In this document: in pieces, positions 54,016 to 64,000 of the stretch | How the letters are laid out: every line of letters starts with the position of its first letter | Position numbering within the stretch: the first letter of the stretch is position 1 | Source of the DNA: an uncultured Cyclobacteriaceae bacterium | GTDB taxonomy: Bacteria > Bacteroidota > Bacteroidia > Cytophagales > Cyclobacteriaceae | Direction: 5' to 3' | DNA: 64,000 bases | Assembly (NCBI GenBank): GCA_937146645.1 | Contig: CAKZRQ010000006.1 | Span: 1-64,000 of the forward strand | Program-made: the position numbers and the translations under genes | The notes under the pieces: model-generated | What the model was told of the DNA's origin: nothing | What the model saw: the letters and a program-made list of their open reading frames with translations, nothing else | Database searches by the model: none

Positions 54016-54489
54016 ATGGATGAATCTTCAATTTTTTTAGTAACCCTATTAGGCCTAATTGGAGTGCCTACGTTCTACTTTTTTAGATGGTTTTGTTCAA
54101 GAGTATTTCAAAACAGACCGCTCCTAAGAGACCATCTACCTTGGATAGGAACAGTGCTGATGATCCCTGTAATCTTAATCGGTTTGGCACTTTTCAGTTT
54201 GGCCTTAATCACGGATCATCCAAGGAGAGATTTTGATAAAACATCGTGGGACAGTGATCCTGACAAGAGATTTGAAATGATAGATGATCTCAATTATGAT
54301 GATGCCCTAATTGGTAAAAGCAGATCAGAAGTGGAGCAATTACTCGGCCCTTGTGATTTCCATCAAGATTCATCCATTTGCCCTTACTACATTGGTTGGC
54401 TACCATGGTTTATTACCATGGATCCTTCCTCTCTCGTGTTACAATTTGAAAACGATACAGTTTCTAATGTTTTCACGATGCAACATTGA
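54016..54489 (+). CDS. Small membrane protein of unknown function
   Basis: A 157-residue protein with two N-terminal helices (about 6-25 and 43-64) and a C-terminal part (about 85-157) that resembles the small outer-membrane assembly (BamE/SmpA-like) fold: LIGKSRSEVEQLLG followed by YYIGW and LVLQFENDTVSNVF. The resemblance is weak. Flanked by repeats, it is isolated. Confidence 0.55.
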   Translation: MDESSIFLVTLLGLIGVPTFYFFRWFCSRVFQNRPLLRDHLPWIGTVLMIPVILIGLALFSLALITDHPRRDFDKTSWDSDPDKRFEMIDDLNYDDALIGKSRSEVEQLLGPCDFHQDSSICPYYIGWLPWFITMDPSSLVLQFENDTVSNVFTMQH

Positions 54490-54581
54490 CTTTAATCTAT
54501 TGAGAATTATAGCTCATTTCAGGTTTGGCACTTGGTTCGATTATCCTGGCCAACAACAAACCCACAACCGAAAACTGCGCC

Positions 54582-55667
54582 TTACTTCCTAGCCAGCCAT
54601 TCTGCTAACAAGCCCTGAAATTGATGTACTCCTTTTTCCATTTTTGGAGAGAATCGACCTGTTTTATACACCCGTGAGGACATGCCCTTAAAAACTCCTT
54701 CCACCACAAATTCGTCTTCCCGCTCTACTCTATCGATCGCAGCACCAGCTCCTGTATCCAGCTTTGATTCATCCAAAACATAAGTAATAAAGCTAACCTT
54801 GGTACGATTTAGAGCAATAGGCTTGACCACATTGATCGAGCAGCCCCAGGGATAAAAATTGAACATCATATTAGGAAAAACCCAGAAGTAATAAGCCGAA
54901 ACTTCTTCACCAAAATCCTCATGGCTTTCCGGTAGATCGAAGGTATGCTCCCCTCCTTTGGAGTAACCTATCTGTACATTTCCATTTGCAAAAAGCTCAG
55001 TTTTATACTTTCCATAATCCAGGACTTCATTAAGGCCATCATGAACAAAAGGAATATGAAAACCCTCCAGGTAATTATCGCAATACAAAGCCCAATGTGT
55101 ATTAATGAGGTAGTCCTTGTTCCGGCTTTTATCCTCTTTCATATCCCCAAGAGGTAAAAACCCAACTTTGCGATTCATCGCTTCAAGAACTTCATCAAAT
55201 TCAAAAGAATCTTCCAGTGATGTGAACAACCAATTTCCCCATTGCTTAAGAGGAAATCGGTGTAAATGATCCTCGGGTCTGGGGAAGTCTTCTGCCTCTT
55301 GGAATTCGGGCATATGTAGAAATTCACCATCCAGTCCAAATCTCCTCCCATGATATGCACAGGTAATATTTCTAGCCTTAGTCGTGTGATGACAGAGGAT
55401 ATTTCCTCTATGTGTACAAACATTCGAAAGACAATTAATCTCGTCCCCGGATCTGGTAAGGAGCATGGGTTCCTCTAATCCAAATTCTAGAAAATAAAAC
55501 GGCCTCATACTTCGGTCCAAATCCAATGAAGTCGAATCACCTATCCATTGCCAGGACCTTGCGAAGACCTTTTCGATCAATGCATCATAAACCTCCTGGG
55601 ATCTATAAAATTCAGAAGGCAAAGTTTCCGCCTCCGTGATGTCCTCATTGATTTGATATTTCTTCAT
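54582..55667 (-). CDS. Rieske-type aromatic-ring-hydroxylating or demethylating oxygenase
   Basis: A 361-residue oxygenase. The Rieske 2Fe-2S cluster is bound by Cys84-x-His86 (CTHRG) and Cys103-x2-His106 (CAYHG). The mononuclear iron site is Asn198-x2-Glu201-x2-His204-x4-His209 (DNYLEGFHIPFVH). The architecture matches oxygenase components such as choline or betaine monooxygenase. No reductase gene lies next to it, so electrons must come from another protein. The substrate is unknown. Confidence 0.86.
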   Translation of the reverse strand: MKKYQINEDITEAETLPSEFYRSQEVYDALIEKVFARSWQWIGDSTSLDLDRSMRPFYFLEFGLEEPMLLTRSGDEINCLSNVCTHRGNILCHHTTKARNITCAYHGRRFGLDGEFLHMPEFQEAEDFPRPEDHLHRFPLKQWGNWLFTSLEDSFEFDEVLEAMNRKVGFLPLGDMKEDKSRNKDYLINTHWALYCDNYLEGFHIPFVHDGLNEVLDYGKYKTELFANGNVQIGYSKGGEHTFDLPESHEDFGEEVSAYYFWVFPNMMFNFYPWGCSINVVKPIALNRTKVSFITYVLDESKLDTGAGAAIDRVEREDEFVVEGVFKGMSSRVYKTGRFSPKMEKGVHQFQGLLAEWLARK

Positions 55668-55727
55668 TGAATTCTCTTATCTTTCTCTGACCTAAAGTAA
55701 TTATTTCACCCCAATTCATTTTTTCTT

Positions 55728-57029
55728 TTGAAAAACTCTTCCTCCAGACAGCTTGGACTGATCACAGTTATCGCACTCGTGGCTGGAGGAATGATTGGAG
55801 CAGGAATTTTCATTCTACCATCCCTTCTGGCTCAGTCCGGACCGATTAGCCTTTTTGGTTGGATTTTCGCAGCTATTGGCGGACTTACCCTAGCTAATAT
55901 CTTTGGAAAATTAAGCAAGGTCATCCCAGAAAATGGAGGTTCCTATGCCTACACCAAGAATGCCTTTGGAGAGTTCCCGGCATTTGTGGTGGCCTGGGGT
56001 TATTGGCTTTCCTTATTGACTTCCAACACAGCCATAGCTTTAACCTTTGCTGGATACTTAGGGGTATTCTTTCCAGAGGTTTCAAAATCCATTCTCTTCG
56101 CACCTGCAGTAGCCCTATTCATTATTTGGCTGTTGACTTATGTAAACAGCTCGTCTGTGAGACAGGGAGGAAATCTTCAGGTTCTTACCACTATTCTGAA
56201 AGTTATTCCAATCATCCTGGTAGCATTTGGTGGTTTATTCATTTTTGATGTTTCCAATTTTGAGCCTTTGAACATTTCCAGCGAATCAGATTTCTCCGCC
56301 ATCTCCTCCTCTACTTTACTTTGCTTTTATGCCTTTCTAGGAATAGAAGCTGCATCCATCCCCGCAGATAATATTAAGGACCCTGAGAAAAATATTGTGC
56401 GTGGTACGATGATCGGTGTTTTCCTGGTCATCTTCATTTATATCCTAAGTACAGTTTCCATCTTTGGAGTTCTTTCACCAGCAGAAGCTGCGCAAAGTAC
56501 CGCTCCGCTAAGTGATGCGGCAGAGAAGATTTTCGGTAATGGTGCCGGGTATTGGGTAGCTATTGGGGCTTGTATTTCCACTTTTGGAGCCTTGAACTGT
56601 TGGATACTTATGCAGGGTCAGATATTTAGATCCATGGCTAAGGACGGCCTTGTATCAAAGTATTTTGCTCACATGAACCTAAACGGTTCACCCAGTCGAT
56701 CCATACTTATTTCTAGTCTGATCATCACTGTGCTTTTATTGCTGAATTCCTCCAGAGGTCTTTCCAGTCTGTATGCATTTATGACTGAGCTAACCACTCT
56801 AACCTCTGTGGTCTTTTACCTATCCTCGGCCCTGGTATTTGGCTATTTTAGCCTGAAGGGAAAATTGGGTTTTGAGCTCAATCCTCGAAATATCATCACC
56901 TGCCTCATTGGAGCAGGCTTTTGTCTTTGGCTATTCGTGGGCGCTAGTTTAGAAATTCTGGGCTGGGCAATCGTCTTTCTTTTGGCTGGAACACCCATCT
57001 ATTTTTATAACAAAAAGAAAAACTCATGA
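55728..57029 (+). CDS. APC-family amino-acid permease
   Basis: A 433-residue permease with about 12 helices and the APC motif AGGMIGAGIFILPS (about 18-31). The start is TTG at 55728, because no ATG occurs before the first helix. Its stop overlaps the start of the next gene (ATGA), so it is coupled to a dimethylarginine-dimethylaminohydrolase-like enzyme. Import of arginine-related compounds is inferred. Confidence 0.85.
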   Translation: MKNSSSRQLGLITVIALVAGGMIGAGIFILPSLLAQSGPISLFGWIFAAIGGLTLANIFGKLSKVIPENGGSYAYTKNAFGEFPAFVVAWGYWLSLLTSNTAIALTFAGYLGVFFPEVSKSILFAPAVALFIIWLLTYVNSSSVRQGGNLQVLTTILKVIPIILVAFGGLFIFDVSNFEPLNISSESDFSAISSSTLLCFYAFLGIEAASIPADNIKDPEKNIVRGTMIGVFLVIFIYILSTVSIFGVLSPAEAAQSTAPLSDAAEKIFGNGAGYWVAIGACISTFGALNCWILMQGQIFRSMAKDGLVSKYFAHMNLNGSPSRSILISSLIITVLLLLNSSRGLSSLYAFMTELTTLTSVVFYLSSALVFGYFSLKGKLGFELNPRNIITCLIGAGFCLWLFVGASLEILGWAIVFLLAGTPIYFYNKKKNS

Positions 57030-57892
57030 TCACTTGTCATTCCGATTATGGAAAAATTAAGAGAGTTCTCCTGAAGTCAGCTAAGGAGGCTTTCGGGTCA
57101 GAAAATAAAATCAATCAGGAATGGGAAAAGCTCAATTATTTAAACCCTGTAAACTTCGAAAAGTCTGTTGAGGAGTATGAAAACTTTAAATCTCATTTCT
57201 CCGATTCAAACACTCTATTGCTACCGCAAAGCCAATCCTCCATGGATTCGATTTACTGTCGGGATACTTCTCTGGCTACAGATTACGGTCTGATTTTATT
57301 CAATATGGGTAAGGAAGCCAGAAGATCAGAGCCGAAGGCAATTGAGAAGTATGCCAGAGAAAATAATTTGGATATTCTAGGATGGGTTGAAAGCCCTGGT
57401 ACTTGTGAAGGCGGAGACATGTGTTGGCTAAATGAGAAAACCCTGGCCATAGGGCACACCTATCGAACAAACTATGAAGGAATCAACCAAATCAAAGCAT
57501 TTCTTGAACCAAAGGGAATTGAAGTACTTGTTGTAGAATTACCGCATTACAAGGGACCAGAAGATGTATTTCACCTGATGTCAATAATCAGTCCGTTGGA
57601 TAGGAACTTAGCCATGGTGTATTCTCCACTAATGCCTATTTATTTTAGAGAGGAGTTAGTGAGACGTGGGATTGATTTAGTGGAATGTCCAGATGAAGAA
57701 TTCGAATCTATGGGATGTAATGTATTGGCTTTGGCACCTAGAAAATGTCTTATCGTAGAAGGAAATCCGGAAAGTGTCAAAAGGCTACAGGAGGCAGGCT
57801 GTGAGGTGATCGAGTATCGTGGAGAGGAAATAAGCCAAAAAGGATGTGGAGGGCCAACCTGTCTGACTCGCCCGCTCGAGAGGGAAATCTAA
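57026..57892 (+). CDS. Dimethylarginine dimethylaminohydrolase-like amidinotransferase family enzyme
   Basis: A 288-residue pentein-fold enzyme. The catalytic triad-like set is visible: RD (Asp80), EGGD (Glu128-Gly-Gly-Asp131), His183 (EDVFHLMS) and nucleophilic Cys279 in GGPTCLTRPL. The family includes dimethylarginine dimethylaminohydrolase and arginine deiminase; the length and CLTRPL ending favour the former. It is translationally coupled to the permease, pointing to uptake and hydrolysis of an arginine derivative. Confidence 0.85.
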   Translation: MITCHSDYGKIKRVLLKSAKEAFGSENKINQEWEKLNYLNPVNFEKSVEEYENFKSHFSDSNTLLLPQSQSSMDSIYCRDTSLATDYGLILFNMGKEARRSEPKAIEKYARENNLDILGWVESPGTCEGGDMCWLNEKTLAIGHTYRTNYEGINQIKAFLEPKGIEVLVVELPHYKGPEDVFHLMSIISPLDRNLAMVYSPLMPIYFREELVRRGIDLVECPDEEFESMGCNVLALAPRKCLIVEGNPESVKRLQEAGCEVIEYRGEEISQKGCGGPTCLTRPLEREI

Positions 57893-58009
57893 AATCTGTA
57901 AAATGGAATTAGGCTAATCAATTTCCTGACAGACTCCAGGTTTTTTCAGATCCGAATCTTTTCCATTAATAGGCTATATTGTTTTCAAATTATCAACCAC
58001 CAAACCATT

Positions 58010-59446
58010 ATGATTAAGAAAATTCTTCTGTCCTCTGCACTCGTCCTAGCTATTACCTTTGGGACAAAAGCACAGGATGATATTAAAGATGCTGTACGCA
58101 CAAATGTTGACCGGCACTACAATCAGCTTACAGACCTGTCTGATAGAATTTGGGCATTTGAGGAAATCGCCTTTCAAGAGACTGAGTCTTCTACAGCACT
58201 CGCGGACTATGCTGAGCAGATGGGCTTCAAAGTGACCCGAGGCGTAGCTGAAATTCCTACGGCCTTTGTCGCAGAATACGGAAGCGGTAGCCCGGTGATT
58301 GGGATTCTAGGAGAGTTTGATGCTCTACCAGGTCTTTCCCAGAATAAAGTTCCTTATAAAAGCCCACTGAATGAAGGAGCTCCAGGTCATGGCTGCGGTC
58401 ATAATCTTTTCGGAGTAGCCTCTTTAGGTGCAGCAGCGGCTATTAAAGAGCAAATTGAAAACGGAGAACTAGAAGGGACTATTCGCTTTTATGGAACACC
58501 CGCAGAAGAAAAGTTTTTTGGAAAGCTATGGATGGTAAGAGAGGGATTGTTTGATGATGTCGATGTAGTAATGGATTGGCACCCAAGTGCAGAAACCAAG
58601 ACAGCCGTCCAAAAGGGATTGGCCTTGATCGATTTCCAAGTTGAATTCACCGGACAAGCTGCTCATGCTGCTTCGGATCCCTGGAATGGTAGAAGTGCTG
58701 GAGACGCCTTGGAGCTTTACACCACGGGAATTAATTATTACCGAGAACATGTAAAACCTACGGTTCGGATTCACTATCATATCCAAACGGCTGGTGAGGT
58801 AGTGAATGTAGTACCCGACTACTCCAGAATTTGGGTAAGGGTGAGAGATAGCAGCAGAGAAGGGTTAATTCCTGTTTACGATCGACTACAGGAAATGGTG
58901 GAAGGAGCAGCTATTATGGCCAATGTCGATTATAACATCAACTTGATTTCAGGAGTACACGAGATTCTGGTAAACAGAACTGGTTCTGCTGCCATGCAAA
59001 AAAACTTGGAAACCCTAGGTTCTATTTCTTACACTGAGGAAGAACAAGATTTTGCAAGGAAAATCCAGGAAGCTACAGGAAAACCACAAATTGGTTTGGT
59101 ATCCAAAATTGAACCTATGGAAGAAACCCTTGAACATAGCATGGGCGGAAGTACTGATGTGGGTGATGTGAGTTGGGTGGTGCCTACCATTAGACTCCGA
59201 GCTACCACTGCACCAAACGGAACTCCCTGGCACTCATGGGCAGTGGTTGCTGCAGGTGGAATGTCCATAGGTCATAAAGGGATGGCTTATGCGGCCAAAG
59301 CCCTATCCATGACAATGGTAGACCTATTTACTAATCCTGAATTAGTAGCCTCAGTGAAAGAAGAGTTCAAAGAGAAAAAAGGAGATTATGTCTATAAGGG
59401 TTTTGTACCGGATGGACCTCCTCCTATTAATTCTAAACTTCAATAA
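58010..59446 (+). CDS. Exported M20-family amidohydrolase
   Basis: A 478-residue secreted enzyme (signal peptide ending FGTKAQ) of the M20 amidohydrolase type (AbgB/HipO-like). GEFDALPG (101-108), GHGCGHN (126-132, metal ligands) and TPAEEKFFGK are the metal-binding blocks. A lid domain follows (about 205-315). It is probably a periplasmic acyl-amino-acid amidase. A terminator follows it immediately. Confidence 0.86.
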   Translation: MIKKILLSSALVLAITFGTKAQDDIKDAVRTNVDRHYNQLTDLSDRIWAFEEIAFQETESSTALADYAEQMGFKVTRGVAEIPTAFVAEYGSGSPVIGILGEFDALPGLSQNKVPYKSPLNEGAPGHGCGHNLFGVASLGAAAAIKEQIENGELEGTIRFYGTPAEEKFFGKLWMVREGLFDDVDVVMDWHPSAETKTAVQKGLALIDFQVEFTGQAAHAASDPWNGRSAGDALELYTTGINYYREHVKPTVRIHYHIQTAGEVVNVVPDYSRIWVRVRDSSREGLIPVYDRLQEMVEGAAIMANVDYNINLISGVHEILVNRTGSAAMQKNLETLGSISYTEEEQDFARKIQEATGKPQIGLVSKIEPMEETLEHSMGGSTDVGDVSWVVPTIRLRATTAPNGTPWHSWAVVAAGGMSIGHKGMAYAAKALSMTMVDLFTNPELVASVKEEFKEKKGDYVYKGFVPDGPPPINSKLQ

Positions 59447-59448
59447 CC

Positions 59449-59481
59449 AAAAAGAGTCGAGCCTCATGCTCGACTTTTTTT
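59449..59481 (+). terminator. Bidirectional Rho-independent terminator
   Basis: AGTCGAGC (59455-59462) and GCTCGACT (59468-59475) with a 5-base loop, followed on the plus strand by seven T residues (59475-59481). On the minus strand the stem is followed by five T residues, so it also serves the convergent 83-residue gene, whose stop lies in the T-run. Confidence 0.85.
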
Positions 59482-59731
59482 ATGCAACCTTCCCTTCTGA
59501 GTATAAATCATAAGCTGCAACCAGAGACTGCCTGCCGTATGATTCACCTAGTTTTTCATAATTCTGAATCTCTTCACGGAACTCGGCAAACTTAGGTTCG
59601 TACTCCTGCTCCCCTTCGTCCCAAATCACCAGAAGAAAAGCATATGAAATCTTGCTTGCCCTACCCTCTTCCAGCCAGGATTCAAAAATAGATTCGTCTA
59701 AAGGTTTGGGGTAATCTCTGCTGTCAAACAT
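59480..59731 (-). CDS. Conserved small protein of unknown function
   Basis: An 83-residue soluble acidic protein (MFDSRDYPKPLDESIFESWLEEGRAS...). I do not recognise a family. It probably is real: clean reading, a terminator beyond the stop and one (59754-59787) separating it from katG. It might therefore be transcribed by a promoter in that gap. Confidence 0.6.
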   Translation of the reverse strand: MFDSRDYPKPLDESIFESWLEEGRASKISYAFLLVIWDEGEQEYEPKFAEFREEIQNYEKLGESYGRQSLVAAYDLYSEGKVA

Positions 59732-59753
59732 TGAATTTTAAATTCTCAGACAT

Positions 59754-59787
59754 AAAAAAAGGGTTCTAAGTTTTAGAACCCTTTTTT
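59754..59787 (-). terminator. Rho-independent terminator of katG (bidirectional)
   Basis: GGGTTCTAA (59761-59769) and TTAGAACCC (59773-59781), 3-base loop. On the minus strand seven T residues follow, just after the katG stop. The plus strand also has a T-run, so it is symmetric. Confidence 0.85.
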
Positions 59788-59801
59788 AAAACTAATCAAT
59801 A

Positions 59802-62415
<2,614 letters not shown>

Positions 62416-62877
62416 ATGATGAGAAAACTCCTCCTACTTTCAGCTCTATGTTTTGTTGCTTCGGTGTCTTTAGAAGCTCAAACCTCCAAAGACATCAAGG
62501 CTGTTGAATCATTGATACAGGATTCATTTGATGATCTCTTTTCCGATTTTGACTCAGAGAAAGTCAGTGAATATTATACGGATGACTTCATACTACTGGA
62601 ACTTGGAGAAATCTGGGATTTAAAAAAGGTGACGGATTATTTTATAAGAGCCAAGTCCAATCCAAATCAAACTGTTCGACTCAATAAATTTGAATTCATA
62701 AAGACGGTTATCGATGGAGACCGAGCCTGGACCTCTTATTGGAATTGGGCGACTTTCAAGCAAGGTGATGAAGTCGTAAGAGAGCTAAAATGGCTGGAAA
62801 GTGCCACGGCAGTAAAAACCGACAAAGGCTGGAGACTTGATATGCTACACTCTACCCGAGTAGAAGAAGAAAAATAA
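62416..62877 (+). CDS. Exported DUF4440/SnoaL-like protein
   Basis: A 153-residue exported protein (signal peptide ending VSLEAQ) of the NTF2-like fold, close to DUF4440: YYTDDFILLELGEIWDLKKVTDYF, RAWTSYWNWATF and the closing GWRLDMLHSTR. The role is unknown. The start of the next gene follows three bases after the stop. Confidence 0.83.
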   Translation: MMRKLLLLSALCFVASVSLEAQTSKDIKAVESLIQDSFDDLFSDFDSEKVSEYYTDDFILLELGEIWDLKKVTDYFIRAKSNPNQTVRLNKFEFIKTVIDGDRAWTSYWNWATFKQGDEVVRELKWLESATAVKTDKGWRLDMLHSTRVEEEK

Positions 62878-62880
62878 GGA

Positions 62881-64000
62881 GTGCAAAAAGCAAGTCCTTC
62901 GTTATCCAGAAATCTTGGTCTCTTTGGCCTTATGGCCACAGGGGTATGCTCCATGATCGGTGCATCCATTTATGTGATCCCTTTCATGATCCAGAGAAAT
63001 GTACCCGGAATAGGCCCCTATGTTTTACCTGCATTTCTGCTGGCTGCCATACCAGCTATTTTTGCAGCGATTTCCTATGCTGCTCTTTCCACGGCCATGC
63101 CAAAGGCTGGAGGATCTTATTTATATGCCAGTAGGTCCTTGAATCCATACCTTGGCTTCATTGCCAGCTTTTCTCAATGGTTTGGTCTGTCTATTGTCAT
63201 TGGAGTGATTTCTTATGTGGTTATTCCATTTTTCAGAGATTTTTTCTTCGGGTTAGGCCTTGAAAATTTTGCCCAGTGGCTTGAGGTCGGGAATGTTAGA
63301 GTTTCATTAGCCCTAATCATCTTATGGGCCTTTGCTGGTATAAATATGCTAGGCATCAAGACTTATGAAAAGACGCTAATTCCACTAATGATATTAATGT
63401 TCGGATTAGGAGGACTCGTGATTATCTCTGGGTTTAGCTATGAGCATTCCGATTTTCTGAATGCCATCTCTACTCTTCCCGAAGAGAACTTTTCAAGTTC
63501 AAAGGCATCCTTCGACATTTGGACTTTTCTAGCCGCCGCAGCTCTTTTGTTTTCAAGCTTTATTGGCTTTGATGCAATCGCTCAAGCAGGTGGGGAAGCC
63601 AAGAATCCATCTAAGAATTTACCAAGAGCGATTGGACTGGCAATTCTTGTAGTTGGTACTTTTTACTTCGTTTTTACCTATGCAGTGTACAGTGCTGTTC
63701 CCTGGGAATTCATAGCCTCAGAGGCTCAAAACAAGGATTTGACAGCAGCAGGATTACTGAGTTATTTGTTGCCAGATTGGCTAGCGGTCATTATTCTTTT
63801 TGGCGCAGGTATAGCACTACTGAACGACCTACCTGCTATGATTCTATCTGTATCCAGGTTAGTTTTTGCCTGGTCTGAGGATGAAATTTTTCCAAAGAAT
63901 CTGTCTGAAATAAACTCTAAAACTCAAGCCCCAACCAAGGCCATTGTATTGAGTACTTTTGTTTCCACCATTGGGGTTTTGGGAAGTCATTTTGCAGGAG
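62881..64000 (+). CDS. APC-family amino-acid permease (partial, cut by window end)
   Basis: Reading begins at GTG 62881, three bases after the preceding stop, and remains open to the window end (373 codons). The sequence MQKASPSLSRNLGLFGLMA continues into the APC motif ATGVCSMIGASIYVIPF, several helices, and the helix-8 region GFDAIAQAGGEAKNPSKNLP typical of amino-acid permeases. No ATG is available before the first helix, so the GTG start is chosen. Confidence 0.8.
   Translation, partial: MQKASPSLSRNLGLFGLMATGVCSMIGASIYVIPFMIQRNVPGIGPYVLPAFLLAAIPAIFAAISYAALSTAMPKAGGSYLYASRSLNPYLGFIASFSQWFGLSIVIGVISYVVIPFFRDFFFGLGLENFAQWLEVGNVRVSLALIILWAFAGINMLGIKTYEKTLIPLMILMFGLGGLVIISGFSYEHSDFLNAISTLPEENFSSSKASFDIWTFLAAAALLFSSFIGFDAIAQAGGEAKNPSKNLPRAIGLAILVVGTFYFVFTYAVYSAVPWEFIASEAQNKDLTAAGLLSYLLPDWLAVIILFGAGIALLNDLPAMILSVSRLVFAWSEDEIFPKNLSEINSKTQAPTKAIVLSTFVSTIGVLGSHFAG

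Overview
The window reads as an ordinary chromosomal segment of a marine-type member of the Bacteroidota, most likely Cytophagales. The evidence is low GC, very few strong Shine-Dalgarno sequences, several genes typical of that phylum (a TonB receptor with a CarboxypepD_reg domain, DUF4920 and DUF983 proteins, two-component-type propeller repeats, PD40 proteins, a SerB-SerA fusion) and promoters of the Bacteroidota form TTG-N20-TAnnTTTG. The genus assignment is inference. I see no prophage, insertion sequence, integrase or CRISPR array.

Region 1 (1-9.6 kb): tRNA-Glu, gapA and a GT-A type enzyme, then a hexuronate (galacturonate branch) catabolic block. A tightly overlapping minus-strand operon encodes a 2-keto-3-deoxygluconate kinase, a KDPG aldolase and a three-part TRAP transporter. 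Divergent from it are altronate dehydratase (uxaA) and tagaturonate reductase (uxaB), with a small DUF1330 gene inserted backwards between them. Together these take tagaturonate to pyruvate plus glyceraldehyde-3-phosphate; the isomerase UxaC and a dedicated regulator are not in the window.

Region 2 (9.6-16.8 kb): a tetR-ABC-hlyD-tolC operon that looks like an efflux or type I export system, but whose ABC protein has lost essentially every catalytic ATPase motif while remaining full length. This is the most unusual item in the window. It is followed by small conserved genes (DUF2237, DoxX-like, DUF983, a 71-residue protein, a DUF4920 lipoprotein).

Region 3 (17-25 kb): a fused phosphoserine phosphatase/phosphoglycerate dehydrogenase, a TspO-like membrane protein, a DinB-like protein, an RhlE-type RNA helicase, a CarboxypepD_reg protein, a secreted gamma-glutamyltransferase-like enzyme and an unknown protein.

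Region 4 (25-54 kb): a long run rich in exported hydrolases (S41 peptidase, three SxxK serine hydrolases, polysaccharide deacetylase, three alpha/beta hydrolases, PhoX-like DUF839 protein, erythromycin-esterase-like protein, M28 peptidase), mixed with GNAT enzymes, a racemase-fold protein lacking both catalytic cysteines, an alkB-tetR pair with a palindromic operator on its promoter, and a Fur-family/TonB receptor/lipoprotein locus carrying two matching TGCA-N7-TGCA palindromes on two promoters.

Region 5 (53.5-64 kb): a repeat-bearing intergenic region, a Rieske oxygenase, an amino-acid permease coupled to a dimethylarginine-dimethylaminohydrolase-like enzyme, an M20 amidohydrolase, katG, a DUF4440 protein and a second APC permease that runs off the window end.
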